Source: Candidatus Methanoperedens sp.
GTDB lineage: Archaea > Halobacteriota > Methanosarcinia > Methanosarcinales > Methanoperedenaceae
Assembly: GCA_030650845.1 (NCBI GenBank)
Contig: JAUSDC010000202.1
Span: forward strand, 1 to 64,000
Reading direction: 5' to 3'
Length of the DNA: 64,000 nt
Of this stretch, positions 18,324 through 28,086 are shown piece after piece. Below the pieces are notes generated by a model. That model had not been told where the DNA came from and did not search any database. It saw nothing but the letters and a program-made list of their open reading frames with translations. The position numbers and the translations under genes were made by a program. Every line of letters begins with the position of its first letter. Within the stretch, counting starts at the first letter, position 1.

Positions 18324-18418
18324 ATTGTATTTTTTAACGTTTAGAACATTTATTAAATTATGTATTCTATCACACCAAAGCAAAACCATTATACAATAAC
18401 CTGCTGTTCTTAAGTCTT

Positions 18419-19108
18419 GTGAAAATCGCAGTCACAAAACTCAGGGAAAAGTCAGAAGGCATCCACGAACTCTTCAGGCGTTATGGTCATGAAGCGCTCA
18501 TAATCTCCACAATGGTCGCTGCTGATCCCAAAGACCCTGAACCTCTGACCAGCCTGGCAGAGATGGCATCAAAAGGAACTATTGACATCCTGATATTCAC
18601 AAGCGCCTTGGGAGTGGATAAGCTATTTCAGAGAGCAAACCCCGCGCAGAAGGTCAGGATAGTGAGCGTGGGACCAAAGACCGCAAAAAAGGTCGAAGAG
18701 TATGGATTTAAAAGCCAAGTAATAGCTAAATTCTCATCTGAACACTTCGCGCAGTACCTCGGGGATATAAGAGGAAAGACTCTGGGCATAGCGCGCGCAG
18801 ATGTGCCGAATCCTGAATTGATAAGATCGCTGGAATCGGGGGGCGCCACAGTGGTGGAAGCACCCGCTTATCGGCTTGGGCCTGCAGGCACAATATTTGA
18901 TGATATATTGGATGATGCCGATGCTGTAATCTTTACAAGTGCAAAGTCTTTTGAGTATTCACGATTTCAGCTCAAGAACCACAAAAAACTGAAAGTGGTT
19001 GCCATCGGAGAAAAAACAGCAATTGCTATGAGAAATCTGCATCTTGAACCTGATATGGTTGGAGATGGAACGCTTGAGAGCTGCCTTATTGTTCTTGGCA
19101 GGAAATGA
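18419..19108 (+). CDS. hemD: Uroporphyrinogen-III synthase
   Basis: A protein of 229 residues starting with GTG. It has the HemD bilobed pattern: a short N-terminal strand (MKIAVTKLREKSEG), DILIFTSALGVDKLF, VSVGPKTAKKVEEYG, a second lobe with DADAVIFTSAKSFEY, and VVAIGEKTAIAM. It closes hydroxymethylbilane to uroporphyrinogen III, the precursor of heme, siroheme, cobalamin and F430. Sequence conservation in this family is low, so the call rests on the repeated strand/turn pattern. It is divergent from hisH and the transcript looks nearly leaderless. Confidence 0.85.
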   Translation: MKIAVTKLREKSEGIHELFRRYGHEALIISTMVAADPKDPEPLTSLAEMASKGTIDILIFTSALGVDKLFQRANPAQKVRIVSVGPKTAKKVEEYGFKSQVIAKFSSEHFAQYLGDIRGKTLGIARADVPNPELIRSLESGGATVVEAPAYRLGPAGTIFDDILDDADAVIFTSAKSFEYSRFQLKNHKKLKVVAIGEKTAIAMRNLHLEPDMVGDGTLESCLIVLGRK

Positions 19109-19150
19109 CATTAATGGCTGATTTAGAAAAAATATGAATTGAGGAACACC

Positions 19151-19465
19151 ATGAGAACATTTACAGAACTTGACAAAAAGATCCTGGCAAAACTTGCACC
19201 AGAATTTGAAGGAACGACTGGGCCTGCGCCAGGGCATGATTATAAGTTCATACTTTTACCCGTATCGCACAAGTTATCGGAATCTCCGGAAGATTTCGCT
19301 GCAAGGATAAATAAATTGACAGACGATGAACTGGGATATATCATAGACCTGATATTAACAGGGGAAGAAGATTCTCGATCGCTTGCTGAAGGTGATTACG
19401 ACGCTCTTGTTGAAGTGATGGAGAAAAGACTTCCCAAAAGGGTGGATGAACTGAAGAACAGATGA
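19151..19465 (+). CDS. Small conserved-looking protein, unknown
   Basis: A soluble, acidic protein of 104 residues. I start it at the ATG at 19151 because GAGG lies directly upstream (a TTG at 19139 is also in frame). It contains a central FKFILLPVSH-like strand region (YKFILLPVSHKL) and helical segments rich in Glu/Asp (DDELGYIIDLILTGEED, DYDALVEVMEKRLP). No membrane segment or catalytic motif is seen. It follows hemD on the same strand, 42 bases downstream, and may share its transcript. I do not recognise the family. Confidence 0.65.
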   Translation: MRTFTELDKKILAKLAPEFEGTTGPAPGHDYKFILLPVSHKLSESPEDFAARINKLTDDELGYIIDLILTGEEDSRSLAEGDYDALVEVMEKRLPKRVDELKNR

Positions 19466-19579
19466 TGATAAGGAGCAAGGATTGAGCGGATGACAAAATC
19501 AATTATTTCAGATAGACTTTTAAATCCATAAAGATATAATATCCAGGGTGTAAGGCGATATAATCACAGGGAAAAATAA

Positions 19580-20974
19580 ATGGATCAAGGAGACAAAAAA
19601 ATAAGATCAATAATACTCGCAGGTGGTTCAGGAACACGCCTCTGGCCGCTCTCGCGCGAGCAGTATCCAAAGCAGTTTTTGAAATTCGGCAAAACTTCCC
19701 TTTTTCAAGACACACTGATAAGATGCCTGCAAATCTCGGACATTAAAGAGATATTCGTTGTTACCAACGACTCCCAGAAATTTTTCGTATCAGGACAGAT
19801 AAAAGAGCTAGGATACGATATTCCTGTTAAGAATATACTTATTGAACCTACGGGAAAAAACACACTTCCTGCCATCTGCTTTGGAATGAAAGAAATTGAG
19901 AAAAGATATGGTTGCTCAATAGTGGGCATTTTTCCGTCAGACCACATTCTCGAAAAAGCTGCCATGAATATCATAGCAGGTGCGGGTTCGTTGGCATCTG
20001 AAAGTCTTGTGACCTTTGGTATAACGCCCAGGTCGCCGCATACAGGTTACGGATACATAAAACCTGGCGAGGCGATGGGAAATGGATACAGGGTACTTGA
20101 GTTCAGGGAAAAACCTGAACAAGCACAGGCTATAAAATATGTAAAAGAAGGATGTTTCTGGAACAGCGGTATGTTCCTGTTCAACACAGATCTATTTTTC
20201 TCTGAACTTAAAACACATGCCTATGATGTTTTTAAGGCGTTTGAGGCATCAGATAACATAAATGCTATTTATGATGTCATTCCTTCTATCTCCATAGACT
20301 ATGGGATAATGGAAAAATCATCACGTGTGGCTGTTGTAAAGCTGGATGAGAACTGGAGTGACCTGGGGAACTTCGATGCCATGTATGATGAGCTTCCGAA
20401 AGACAGCTCAGGGAATGTGGTTTACGGCTGTGATAACGTTTCTATTGGATCCACCGATAATCTCATCTACTCAAAACCCAAAAAACTTGTCTCGCTTATT
20501 GATGTCAGCGGGATGGTCGTGGTGGATACACCGGATGCACTGCTCGTATGCCCCAGAAGCAGCAGCCAGAAGGTGAAAGACCTTGTTTCCGTACTTAAGA
20601 AAAATGACGATGAGCGGGCATACCTTCACCAGACGGTGTACAGACCATGGGGCTCATACACCATCCTTGAAAGCTCGGAAAGGCATAAGATAAAAAATAT
20701 AATGGTCATGCCTGAAAAGAGATTGAGCCTTCAGCTTCATCACCACAGGAGCGAGCACTGGGTGGTCGTAAAAGGCATGGCACAGGTGCAGGTAGATGGG
20801 AAGGAGTTCTTTTTAAGCCCTGGAGAAAGCACATTCATAAAAGGCGGCATAAAGCACAGGCTGTCCAATCCAGGAAAGATACCGCTTGAGATAATCGAGG
20901 TGCAGCTTGGCGATTCAGTGGCTGAGGATGATATAGTTCGATTTGATGATGAATATGGAAGGGTGAAACATTGA
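19580..20974 (+). CDS. manC: Mannose-1-phosphate guanylyltransferase / mannose-6-phosphate isomerase
   Basis: A bifunctional-type protein of 464 residues. Residues 10-290 are the nucleotidyltransferase, with IILAGGSGTRLWPLSREQYPKQF, GIFPSDHIL and FREKPEQ. Residues 350-460 are the cupin isomerase, with RPWGSY, LHHHRSEHWVVVKG and the HRLSNPG metal-binding stretch. Together they convert fructose-6-phosphate-derived mannose-6-phosphate towards GDP-mannose. It opens the nucleotide-sugar operon. Its stop overlaps the next TTG start by 4 bases. Confidence 0.93.
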   Translation: MDQGDKKIRSIILAGGSGTRLWPLSREQYPKQFLKFGKTSLFQDTLIRCLQISDIKEIFVVTNDSQKFFVSGQIKELGYDIPVKNILIEPTGKNTLPAICFGMKEIEKRYGCSIVGIFPSDHILEKAAMNIIAGAGSLASESLVTFGITPRSPHTGYGYIKPGEAMGNGYRVLEFREKPEQAQAIKYVKEGCFWNSGMFLFNTDLFFSELKTHAYDVFKAFEASDNINAIYDVIPSISIDYGIMEKSSRVAVVKLDENWSDLGNFDAMYDELPKDSSGNVVYGCDNVSIGSTDNLIYSKPKKLVSLIDVSGMVVVDTPDALLVCPRSSSQKVKDLVSVLKKNDDERAYLHQTVYRPWGSYTILESSERHKIKNIMVMPEKRLSLQLHHHRSEHWVVVKGMAQVQVDGKEFFLSPGESTFIKGGIKHRLSNPGKIPLEIIEVQLGDSVAEDDIVRFDDEYGRVKH

Positions 20975-21975
20975 AAGTTATTATTCCTGCAGCAGGGGCA
21001 GGAAAGCGCCTGTTCCCGCATACATTCACAAAACCAAAACCCATGGTGTATATTGCAGGCAAGCCCATAATCGGGCATATTCTTGACAGATTGAAGGATG
21101 TGAAACCCGAAGAGATAATAATGGTCGTGGGCTACAGGAAAGAACAGATAATGTCGTATGTGGATGAGAATTATACGGATATATTCAAAATAAAATATGT
21201 TGACCAGCCTGAACAACTTGGTCTGGGACATTCTATTTATGTGGCAAGGGATGAGATTGGTGATTCAGAAATAATGATAGCTCTTGGTGACATGATCTTC
21301 AAGGCAGGATATTTTGAGTTTTATGCTCATTATTTAAATAACGGTGACTGTTCAGGATCTATCGGTGTGCGTGAAGTGGATGACCCTAAAAAATACGGTA
21401 TTGTGGAACTCGAAGGAAAATATATCAAGAGGATGGAAGAAAAGCCCTCCCACCCGCGCTCAAACCTGGGTATTGCTGGTGTATATTTCATCAAGGAAAC
21501 AAAGATTCTGCTCTCGATACTGGATGAAATGATGAAAAAAGACACGCGCACACGCGGGGAATACCAGCTTACGGATGCGCTTCAGGAGATGGTGAAAAGG
21601 GGATACAGGCTCAAGACATTCCCGGTATCGAGCTGGTACGATTGCGGGCATCAAGAATCTCTGCTTGAGACAAACCGTGTGCTTCTGGATGAGAAACAGG
21701 ATATAGATCCTGTATTCAAGCTGAAGGACTCGGTGATCATCCAGCCAGTGGCGATAGGTGAAAACGTAACTATCATTAATTCAGTCATCGGACCTCATGC
21801 TTCTATTGCAGAGGATTCAATTATTGAAAGCAGCATAATCTCTGACAGTGTCATAGGTTCTCGGTCTCATATATCAAAGGTCAATCTCCAGAGTTCAATA
21901 GTGGGAGATGAGGCAAGCGTGCATGGAAAACACAATTCTCTTAATATAGGTGATCTATCATCAATAGAATTCTGA
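20971..21975 (+). CDS. Sugar-1-phosphate nucleotidylyltransferase
   Basis: A protein of 334 residues starting with TTG inside the TTGA overlap with manC. The N-terminal domain has [32 protein letters not shown] and ALGDMIF. The C-terminal 80 residues are hexapeptide-like ([21 protein letters not shown]), a left-handed beta helix. It resembles archaeal glucose-1-phosphate thymidylyl- or uridylyltransferases (RmlA/GlmU-type). It makes an NDP-sugar for the adjacent decarboxylase and epimerases; the nucleotide and sugar cannot be fixed by eye. Confidence 0.85.
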   Translation: MKVIIPAAGAGKRLFPHTFTKPKPMVYIAGKPIIGHILDRLKDVKPEEIIMVVGYRKEQIMSYVDENYTDIFKIKYVDQPEQLGLGHSIYVARDEIGDSEIMIALGDMIFKAGYFEFYAHYLNNGDCSGSIGVREVDDPKKYGIVELEGKYIKRMEEKPSHPRSNLGIAGVYFIKETKILLSILDEMMKKDTRTRGEYQLTDALQEMVKRGYRLKTFPVSSWYDCGHQESLLETNRVLLDEKQDIDPVFKLKDSVIIQPVAIGENVTIINSVIGPHASIAEDSIIESSIISDSVIGSRSHISKVNLQSSIVGDEASVHGKHNSLNIGDLSSIEF

Positions 21976-21977
21976 AT

Positions 21978-22907
21978 ATGAAAACAATAGTAACAGGCGG
22001 CGCTGGATTCCTGGGGTCACACCTTTGCGACCTGCTCCTGGAAAAAGGTCACGAAGTCATCTGCATAGATAATCTGGTCACTGGCAATACCCGCAATATC
22101 GAGCATATTAATTCTGACAGTTTCACATACCTGAAACATGACATCACAAAACCCATCTATTTTGGAGATAAGATAGATTACATATTCCATCTTGCAAGTC
22201 CTGCGTCCCCGATAGATTACCTGGAGCTGCCTATCCAGACATTAAAGGTGGGCGCGCTTGGAACATATAATATGCTTGGCCTTGCAAAGGAAAAAAAGGC
22301 ACGATTCCTGCTTGCGTCTACTTCTGAAGTTTACGGTGACCCTCTTGTTAATCCGCAAACTGAGGAATACTGGGGCAATGTGAATCCTATAGGTCCGCGG
22401 GGTGTTTACGATGAAGCTAAACGCTATGCTGAGGCCATTACCATGGCATACCACAGGTATCATGGAATCGATACAAGGATCGTTCGTATATTCAATACTT
22501 ATGGTCCGAGGATGCGCCTGAATGATGGGCGAGTTGTCCCGAATTTTATCGGGCAGGCGCTGCGGGGTGAAGACCTCACTGTGTACGGGGATGGCTCGCA
22601 GACGCGAAGTTTCTGCTATGTGAGCGATGAGATAGAAGGGATATACCGGCTGATGATGTCGGAATATTCGTTACCTGTTAATATCGGAAATCCGGAGGAG
22701 CATACCATACTTGAGTTCGCAAAGATTATTATCAAGATGGTTGGAAGAGGTTCGAAGATCGTTTTTAAGGAGTTGCCGGTTGATGATCCTAAACAAAGGA
22801 GACCGGATATTACGAAAGCACGGGAGCTGCTTGGGTGGGAACCGAAAGTTTCGCTGGAGAAGGGGTTGAAGCAAACAATAGGATACTTCAGGGAGATTTT
22901 GAGGTAA
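21978..22907 (+). CDS. UDP-glucuronate decarboxylase-like NAD-dependent epimerase/dehydratase
   Basis: An extended short-chain dehydrogenase of 309 residues with [13 protein letters not shown] for NAD binding and [10 protein letters not shown] as the catalytic YxxxK. It also has the UXS-type features [32 protein letters not shown] and VVPNFI. The closest match is UDP-xylose synthase, which decarboxylates UDP-glucuronate. It lies 2 bases after the nucleotidyltransferase. A separate dTDP-glucose dehydratase role is less likely given these motifs. Confidence 0.85.
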   Translation: MKTIVTGGAGFLGSHLCDLLLEKGHEVICIDNLVTGNTRNIEHINSDSFTYLKHDITKPIYFGDKIDYIFHLASPASPIDYLELPIQTLKVGALGTYNMLGLAKEKKARFLLASTSEVYGDPLVNPQTEEYWGNVNPIGPRGVYDEAKRYAEAITMAYHRYHGIDTRIVRIFNTYGPRMRLNDGRVVPNFIGQALRGEDLTVYGDGSQTRSFCYVSDEIEGIYRLMMSEYSLPVNIGNPEEHTILEFAKIIIKMVGRGSKIVFKELPVDDPKQRRPDITKARELLGWEPKVSLEKGLKQTIGYFREILR

Positions 22908-22978
22908 AGTAAATAAATGAAAATATTGATATCCAGATAAAGAAGAATATATGAATTCAGAAGCAATTAGGTGATAAA

Positions 22979-23944
22979 ATGAATAAAAAAGCTCTCATAA
23001 CAGGAATCACAGGGCAGGACGGCTCATATCTTGCTGAACTGCTTCTTGAAAAAGGCTATGATGTTTACGGGATTGTAAGAAGACTCAGCACCCCCAACAT
23101 CTCAAGAATTGATCATATTTCTGATAAAATAAGTCTTGTTGAAGGGGATTTAACAGACCAGTCATCACTTAACTGCGCTATGAAGGAGATCCAGCCGGAT
23201 GAGGTGTATAATCTTGCAGCCCAATCTTTTGTAGGTACTTCATGGAACCAGCCAGTTCTAACCGGTGATGTAACCGGTATGGGTGCGGTTCGATTGCTTG
23301 AAAGCGTGCGCCATTTTTGTAGAGATGCAAAAGTATATCAAGCTTCATCAAGTGAGATGTTCGGCAAGGTGCAGGAAATGCCACAGAACGAGAATACCAA
23401 ATTCTATCCTCGAAGCCCGTATGGTTGTGCCAAGGTCTATGCTTATTGGATGTGCATTAATTACAGGGAGAGCTATAACATGCATGTGTCAAATGGCATT
23501 CTTTTCAATCATGAATCTCCCCGAAGGGGGATGGAGTTCGTTACACGCAAAATCACAGACGGGGTGGCGCGGATATATCACGGCTTATCTAAAGAACTCA
23601 AGTTGGGGAATCTCGATGCGAAGAGGGACTGGGGTTATGCAGGGGATTATGTTATTGCAATGTGGCAGATGCTTCAGCAGGAAACGCCAGATGATTATGT
23701 AATTGCTACCGGGGAATCTCACTCTGTGCGTGAGTTTGTGGAGCTTGCTTTCAGGGAAGTTGGGTTAAACTGGGAGGACCATATTAAAGTCGATCCAAAG
23801 CTTTTCAGGCCAGCAGAGGTGGAGTACCTGACAGGAGATTATTCTAAAGCGAAGAGGGTGTTTGGATGGGAACCGGAAGTTAAGTTTGAAGAACTGGTTA
23901 AGATGATGATAAAGGCGGATGTTGAGAGATTATCCAGAAGATAA
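22979..23944 (+). CDS. gmd: GDP-mannose 4,6-dehydratase family protein
   Basis: A 321-residue extended SDR with [22 protein letters not shown] at the N-terminus, [33 protein letters not shown] and the catalytic [12 protein letters not shown] (YxxxK). [17 protein letters not shown] is a hallmark of Gmd. It makes GDP-4-keto-6-deoxymannose. Because a GDP-heptose pathway lies downstream, it could instead act on GDP-mannoheptose, as DmhA does. GGTGA precedes the ATG. Confidence 0.93.
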   Translation: MNKKALITGITGQDGSYLAELLLEKGYDVYGIVRRLSTPNISRIDHISDKISLVEGDLTDQSSLNCAMKEIQPDEVYNLAAQSFVGTSWNQPVLTGDVTGMGAVRLLESVRHFCRDAKVYQASSSEMFGKVQEMPQNENTKFYPRSPYGCAKVYAYWMCINYRESYNMHVSNGILFNHESPRRGMEFVTRKITDGVARIYHGLSKELKLGNLDAKRDWGYAGDYVIAMWQMLQQETPDDYVIATGESHSVREFVELAFREVGLNWEDHIKVDPKLFRPAEVEYLTGDYSKAKRVFGWEPEVKFEELVKMMIKADVERLSRR

Positions 23945-23977
23945 ATATAAGTTCATTAAGGAAATGGGTCGATTAAA

Positions 23978-24931
23978 TTGAAATATTTTGTTACAGGCGG
24001 CGCTGGATTCATTGGTAGTAATCTTGCAGACAGACTATTGAATAATGGAAATGATGTAATTGTATATGATAATTTTTCTACCGGGTTTCCAGAATTTCTA
24101 AATGATGCCGGGAAATTTAAAACTTTCAGGGTGGTTCGAGGAGATCTTCTAGATATTGAATTTCTAACAAGGTCTATGTCTGGCTGCGATTTTGTTTTCC
24201 ATCTGGCAGCGAATGCAGATGTTCGCTTTGGAACAGAACATCCGGATAAAGACTTAAAACAAAATACAATTGCCACTTTTAATGTGCTTGAAGCAATGCG
24301 GTTAAATGGAATAAAAAAAATTGCATTCTCTTCAACCGGTTCCGTATATGGGGAGGCCGCTGTTATTCCAACTCCTGAAGATGCGCCATTCCCTGTCCAG
24401 ACATCCTTTTATGGAGCTTCAAAATTGGCTTGCGAAGGTTTGATACAGGCATATTGCGAAGGATTTGGTTTTCAATCCTGGATTTTCCGCTTTGTCTCGA
24501 TCCTGGGTGAAAGATATACTCATGGGCACGTCTTTGATTTTTATAAGAAATTATTAAAGACACCCGGTAGACTTGATGTTCTTGGGAACGGCAAACAGAG
24601 AAAATCGTATTTGTATGTTCAGGATTGTATAGATGCGATATTATTTGCGATTGAAAAATCAGGTGAGAAGGTCAACATATTCAATCTGGGAACAGATGAG
24701 TATTGCGAAGTCAATAACTCAATCGGATGGATATGCAGTAGTCTTAATGTTGCTCCCAAATTGGTTTACTCAGGAGGAGCGCGAGGATGGATCGGTGACA
24801 ATCCTTTTATTTTCCTGGATTGTTCGAAGATACGAATACTGGGTTGGAAACCTAAATATACAATAAAAGAAGGTATAATAAAAACATTAAGTTACCTCGA
24901 AGAAAATAAATGGGTACTCGATAGACAATGA
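23978..24931 (+). CDS. NAD-dependent epimerase/dehydratase (UDP-glucose 4-epimerase-like)
   Basis: A 317-residue extended SDR starting with TTG. The NAD site is KYFVTGGAGFIGSNLADRLL. VFHLAANADVRFG, AFSSTGSVYGE and the catalytic SFYGASKLACEG follow. GNGKQRKSYLYVQDCIDAI is typical of GalE-like epimerases. Its end overlaps the next gene by 4 bases (ATGA). It is probably part of the same sugar-modifying set as the three genes after it. Confidence 0.87.
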   Translation: MKYFVTGGAGFIGSNLADRLLNNGNDVIVYDNFSTGFPEFLNDAGKFKTFRVVRGDLLDIEFLTRSMSGCDFVFHLAANADVRFGTEHPDKDLKQNTIATFNVLEAMRLNGIKKIAFSSTGSVYGEAAVIPTPEDAPFPVQTSFYGASKLACEGLIQAYCEGFGFQSWIFRFVSILGERYTHGHVFDFYKKLLKTPGRLDVLGNGKQRKSYLYVQDCIDAILFAIEKSGEKVNIFNLGTDEYCEVNNSIGWICSSLNVAPKLVYSGGARGWIGDNPFIFLDCSKIRILGWKPKYTIKEGIIKTLSYLEENKWVLDRQ

Positions 24932-26220
24932 AAATTTGCGTATTTGGTTTATGGCACCTTGGTTCTGTAATTGCTTCATGCCTGGCGCAGAAAGGTTTTG
25001 AAGTCGTTGGGCTTGATCCGGATTCAGATAGAATTAATCATCTAAAAAAGGGGATGCCGCCGATATTTGAACCTGGATTAGAGCAGGCTATTAAAAAAAG
25101 CCTATCAAGTAAAAAACTTATTTTTACTACTGATGAGAAAACTGCGCTGAACAAGACCAATATAATATGGGTGGCATTTGACACACCGGTGGATGAAAAA
25201 GACAGAGCAGACGTTGATCATGTTATAGATCAAGCCAAGAAACTATTCGAACATGTGGAATCAGGAATGATAGTATTGATCTCATCACAATTACCTGTTG
25301 GGTCCACAAGGCAATTAGAGGATGACTTTTTAAAACAATATCCGGAAAAAAAAGTAATTTTTGCATATTCCCCGGAAAATTTAAGACTGGGTAAAGCGAT
25401 TGAATCTTTCACAAAACCTGAACGGATCGTGGTCGGTTTACGGAATAATGAGGGAAAAGAAAAACTCGAAGCGATATTCAAACTTTTTTGTGATAATATA
25501 GAGTGGATGTCGGTGGAGTCTGCGGAAATGACAAAACATGGTTTAAATGCATTTCTGGCAACATCTATAACCTTTATCAATGAAATCGCTGTCCTGTGTG
25601 AAAAAGTAGGGGCTGATGCACGCGAAGTGGAAAGAGGATTGAAGAGCGATCCACGCATAGGCATGAGATCATATCTTAAAGCCGGCGCCGCTTTTGCAGG
25701 AGGGACATTGGCAAGAGATGTTGTTTTTTTGGATACTATAGGCAGATCACTCTCCATATCAACACCGCTGATCACAGCAGTCAACATAAGTAATCAAGGA
25801 CATAAGATGTGGGCTTTGAACAGGTTAAGAATGGAACTGGGTGATTTAAATGGCAAAACTGTTGTTGTTCTCGGATTAACCTATAAACCCGGAACAGACA
25901 CCTTACGAAGGTCAAGTTCAATTGAGCTGTGTGAAAATCTCGTAAGAAAAGGTGTAATCGTAAAGTGCCACGATCCATCTCTTAAAAAACTACCGCCGGA
26001 ATATCATGGAAAGTTTATTTTTTCGTCTTCGATCATAGATGCTTTAAAAGGGGCGCAGGCGCTGGTCGTGGCAACAGAATGGCCAGATTATAAAAAATTA
26101 TCTATTGATGATATTCTACAAAATATGCAAAAACCCATTGTGATCGATGCAAACAGGTTCTTGGAGAAAAATATAGGCGAGGATCAACGGATCTGTTATT
26201 TTGCTGTTGGTCGCCCGTAA
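24928..26220 (+). CDS. Nucleotide-sugar dehydrogenase homologue without the catalytic cysteine
   Basis: A protein of 430 residues with all three domains of the UDP-glucose/GDP-mannose dehydrogenase family: VFGLWHLGSVIASCLAQKGFEV, the central helical domain with KHGLNAFLATSITFINEIA, and the C-terminal LGLTYKPGTDTLRRSSSI. At the active site the family has GGxCxxKD, but this protein has AFAGGTLARDVVF (about residue 255), so the thiohemiacetal Cys is missing. The four-electron oxidation to a uronic acid should therefore fail. It may be a two-electron oxidoreductase. It overlaps its upstream neighbour and is followed by an SDR. Confidence 0.85.
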   Translation: MKICVFGLWHLGSVIASCLAQKGFEVVGLDPDSDRINHLKKGMPPIFEPGLEQAIKKSLSSKKLIFTTDEKTALNKTNIIWVAFDTPVDEKDRADVDHVIDQAKKLFEHVESGMIVLISSQLPVGSTRQLEDDFLKQYPEKKVIFAYSPENLRLGKAIESFTKPERIVVGLRNNEGKEKLEAIFKLFCDNIEWMSVESAEMTKHGLNAFLATSITFINEIAVLCEKVGADAREVERGLKSDPRIGMRSYLKAGAAFAGGTLARDVVFLDTIGRSLSISTPLITAVNISNQGHKMWALNRLRMELGDLNGKTVVVLGLTYKPGTDTLRRSSSIELCENLVRKGVIVKCHDPSLKKLPPEYHGKFIFSSSIIDALKGAQALVVATEWPDYKKLSIDDILQNMQKPIVIDANRFLEKNIGEDQRICYFAVGRP

Positions 26221-26237
26221 AAACAGAGGTATTCAAA

Positions 26238-27107
26238 ATGCAATTAAAAGGAAAGAATGCGGTTATTACCGGATCAAATCAAGGATTTGGGAAAGCTATC
26301 GCGCAAGAGTTTATAGCCCAGGGGGCAAATGTTTTGATCTGTGCCCGTAATGATAATCTTCTTGAATCTACGAGATTAGAACTTTCAAAAAAAGCTGCAG
26401 GATATCAGAAAATATATGCATGCCATGTTGATGTTATGGATCCTAAAAGTTTAGATCAGCTTTATGAAACTGCTCTTGAAAAATTTGATAAGATCGATAT
26501 CCTGGTCAATAATGCTGGAGTCTATGGCCCAAAAGGCGCTATTGAAGAAATCGATTGGGATGAATGGGCGCAGGCTATAAAGATCAATCTTTTGGGTACC
26601 GTCCTGGCGTGCAAAATTTTTATACCGCATTTTAAGAATAATGGGTATGGCAAAATAATCAACCTCTCAGGGGGAGGAGCTACTGCACCGCTGCCTAGAA
26701 TAAGTGCTTACGCTGCCTCGAAAGCAGCTGTAGTCAGGTTCACGGAAACACTTTCTGAAGAATTAAAAGGAACAGGTGTCGAAGTTAATTGCATTGCTCC
26801 GGGCGCTTTAAATACAAGGTTACTTGACGAGGTTTTAGAGGCAGGCATGGAAAAAGTTGGAAAAACTTTTTATGAACGATCTCTGGCTCAAAAACAACAG
26901 GGTGGGACGCCACTTGTCAAAGGTGCGCAATTGTGTGTATTTTTAGCATCAGATAAAAGCAACGGCATCACAGGCAAATTGATAAGCGCTGTCTGGGATC
27001 CATGGAGTGAACTACCTGAACATCTTGACGATCTGAAAAATAGCGATGTGTACACGTTAAGGCGAATAATACCAAAAGATCGCGGCATGGACTGGGGGGA
27101 CGTTTAA
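26238..27107 (+). CDS. Short-chain dehydrogenase/reductase
   Basis: A classical SDR of 289 residues. The cofactor loop is ITGSNQGFGKAIA, the NNAG motif is ILVNNAGVYGP, and the active site is INLSGGGATA with YAASKAAVVRF (Tyr and Lys present). The C-terminal extension (residues 245-289) is longer than usual. Its position between a Cys-less nucleotide-sugar dehydrogenase and a Gfo/Idh oxidoreductase, directly before the heptose genes, suggests reduction or oxidation of an activated sugar. Confidence 0.88.
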   Translation: MQLKGKNAVITGSNQGFGKAIAQEFIAQGANVLICARNDNLLESTRLELSKKAAGYQKIYACHVDVMDPKSLDQLYETALEKFDKIDILVNNAGVYGPKGAIEEIDWDEWAQAIKINLLGTVLACKIFIPHFKNNGYGKIINLSGGGATAPLPRISAYAASKAAVVRFTETLSEELKGTGVEVNCIAPGALNTRLLDEVLEAGMEKVGKTFYERSLAQKQQGGTPLVKGAQLCVFLASDKSNGITGKLISAVWDPWSELPEHLDDLKNSDVYTLRRIIPKDRGMDWGDV

Positions 27108-27108
27108 T

Positions 27109-28086
27109 ATGAATGTTGGAATTGTAGGCTGTGGTTTAATTGGCCATAAAAGAGCATCATCTTTAGGTAATAATATACTGAAGGCGGTTGCAGATGTAAC
27201 GCTTGAACGTGCAGAAAAATTGGCTTCTTGTTATAAAGATGTGAAGACATTTTCGGACTGGAAAGATCTTGTTGAACTTGATGATATTGACATAGTGATC
27301 GTTTCAACAACAAATAACTGGCTTGCTCCCATTACGCTCAAAGCGGTTGAATCGGGTAAGCATGTTCTTGTGGAAAAACCAGGCGCCTGTCATTTTAAGG
27401 AACTTGATCCGGTAATAGAAGCTGCCAGAAAGAACAGGGCCAGAGTCAAAGTTGGGTTTAACCTGCGCTGCCATCCTTCATTATTAAAGGCTCGTGAAAT
27501 AATCGATTCCGGGATACTTGGGAAATTGATGTTTATCCGGGGACGCTACGGTCACGGGGGACGCCCTGGTTATGAAAAAGAATGGCGTTCGGATCCAGCC
27601 GTTTCAGGTGGAGGAGAATTGATAGACCAGGGAGTACATCTTATAGATCTTTCGAGATGGTTCCTTGGGGATTTCCCAATTGTTTCAGGTTCTGTCCACA
27701 CTTATTTCTGGGATATGCCTGTCGAAGATAACGGTTTCCTTCATCTTGAAACCTCATCTGGAAACGCAGCATGGTTACATGTAAGTTGTACTGAATGGAA
27801 AAACATGTTCTCATTCGAAATATACGGTGAACATGGAAAGCTGCAAGTCGATGGGCTTGGAGGCAGCTATGGAACAGAAAGATTAGCATTTTACCGTATG
27901 TTACCCCAGATGGGACCACCGGAAACAACAATATGGGAATATCCTGCCAATGATATGTCCTGGAAAATAGAATTTGAGGAATTTATAAAAGCAATTGAGA
28001 GCAATAGTGAGATGCAACCGGGTCTTAAGGATGCCCGCGCGGCTTTAGAGATCGTTTCGAAAATATATGAGGAGTCCAAAAAATGA
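27109..28086 (+). CDS. Gfo/Idh/MocA-family oxidoreductase
   Basis: A protein of 325 residues with the NAD(P)-binding start VGIVGCGLIGHKRASSLG. The family motif HVLVEKPGACHF carries the EKP Lys, and GGELIDQGVHLIDLSRWF carries the conserved Asp/His. Members oxidise or reduce sugars or inositols. It starts one base after the SDR stop and overlaps the heptose kinase by 4 bases, which ties it to that pathway. The substrate is unknown. Confidence 0.88.
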   Translation: MNVGIVGCGLIGHKRASSLGNNILKAVADVTLERAEKLASCYKDVKTFSDWKDLVELDDIDIVIVSTTNNWLAPITLKAVESGKHVLVEKPGACHFKELDPVIEAARKNRARVKVGFNLRCHPSLLKAREIIDSGILGKLMFIRGRYGHGGRPGYEKEWRSDPAVSGGGELIDQGVHLIDLSRWFLGDFPIVSGSVHTYFWDMPVEDNGFLHLETSSGNAAWLHVSCTEWKNMFSFEIYGEHGKLQVDGLGGSYGTERLAFYRMLPQMGPPETTIWEYPANDMSWKIEFEEFIKAIESNSEMQPGLKDARAALEIVSKIYEESKK

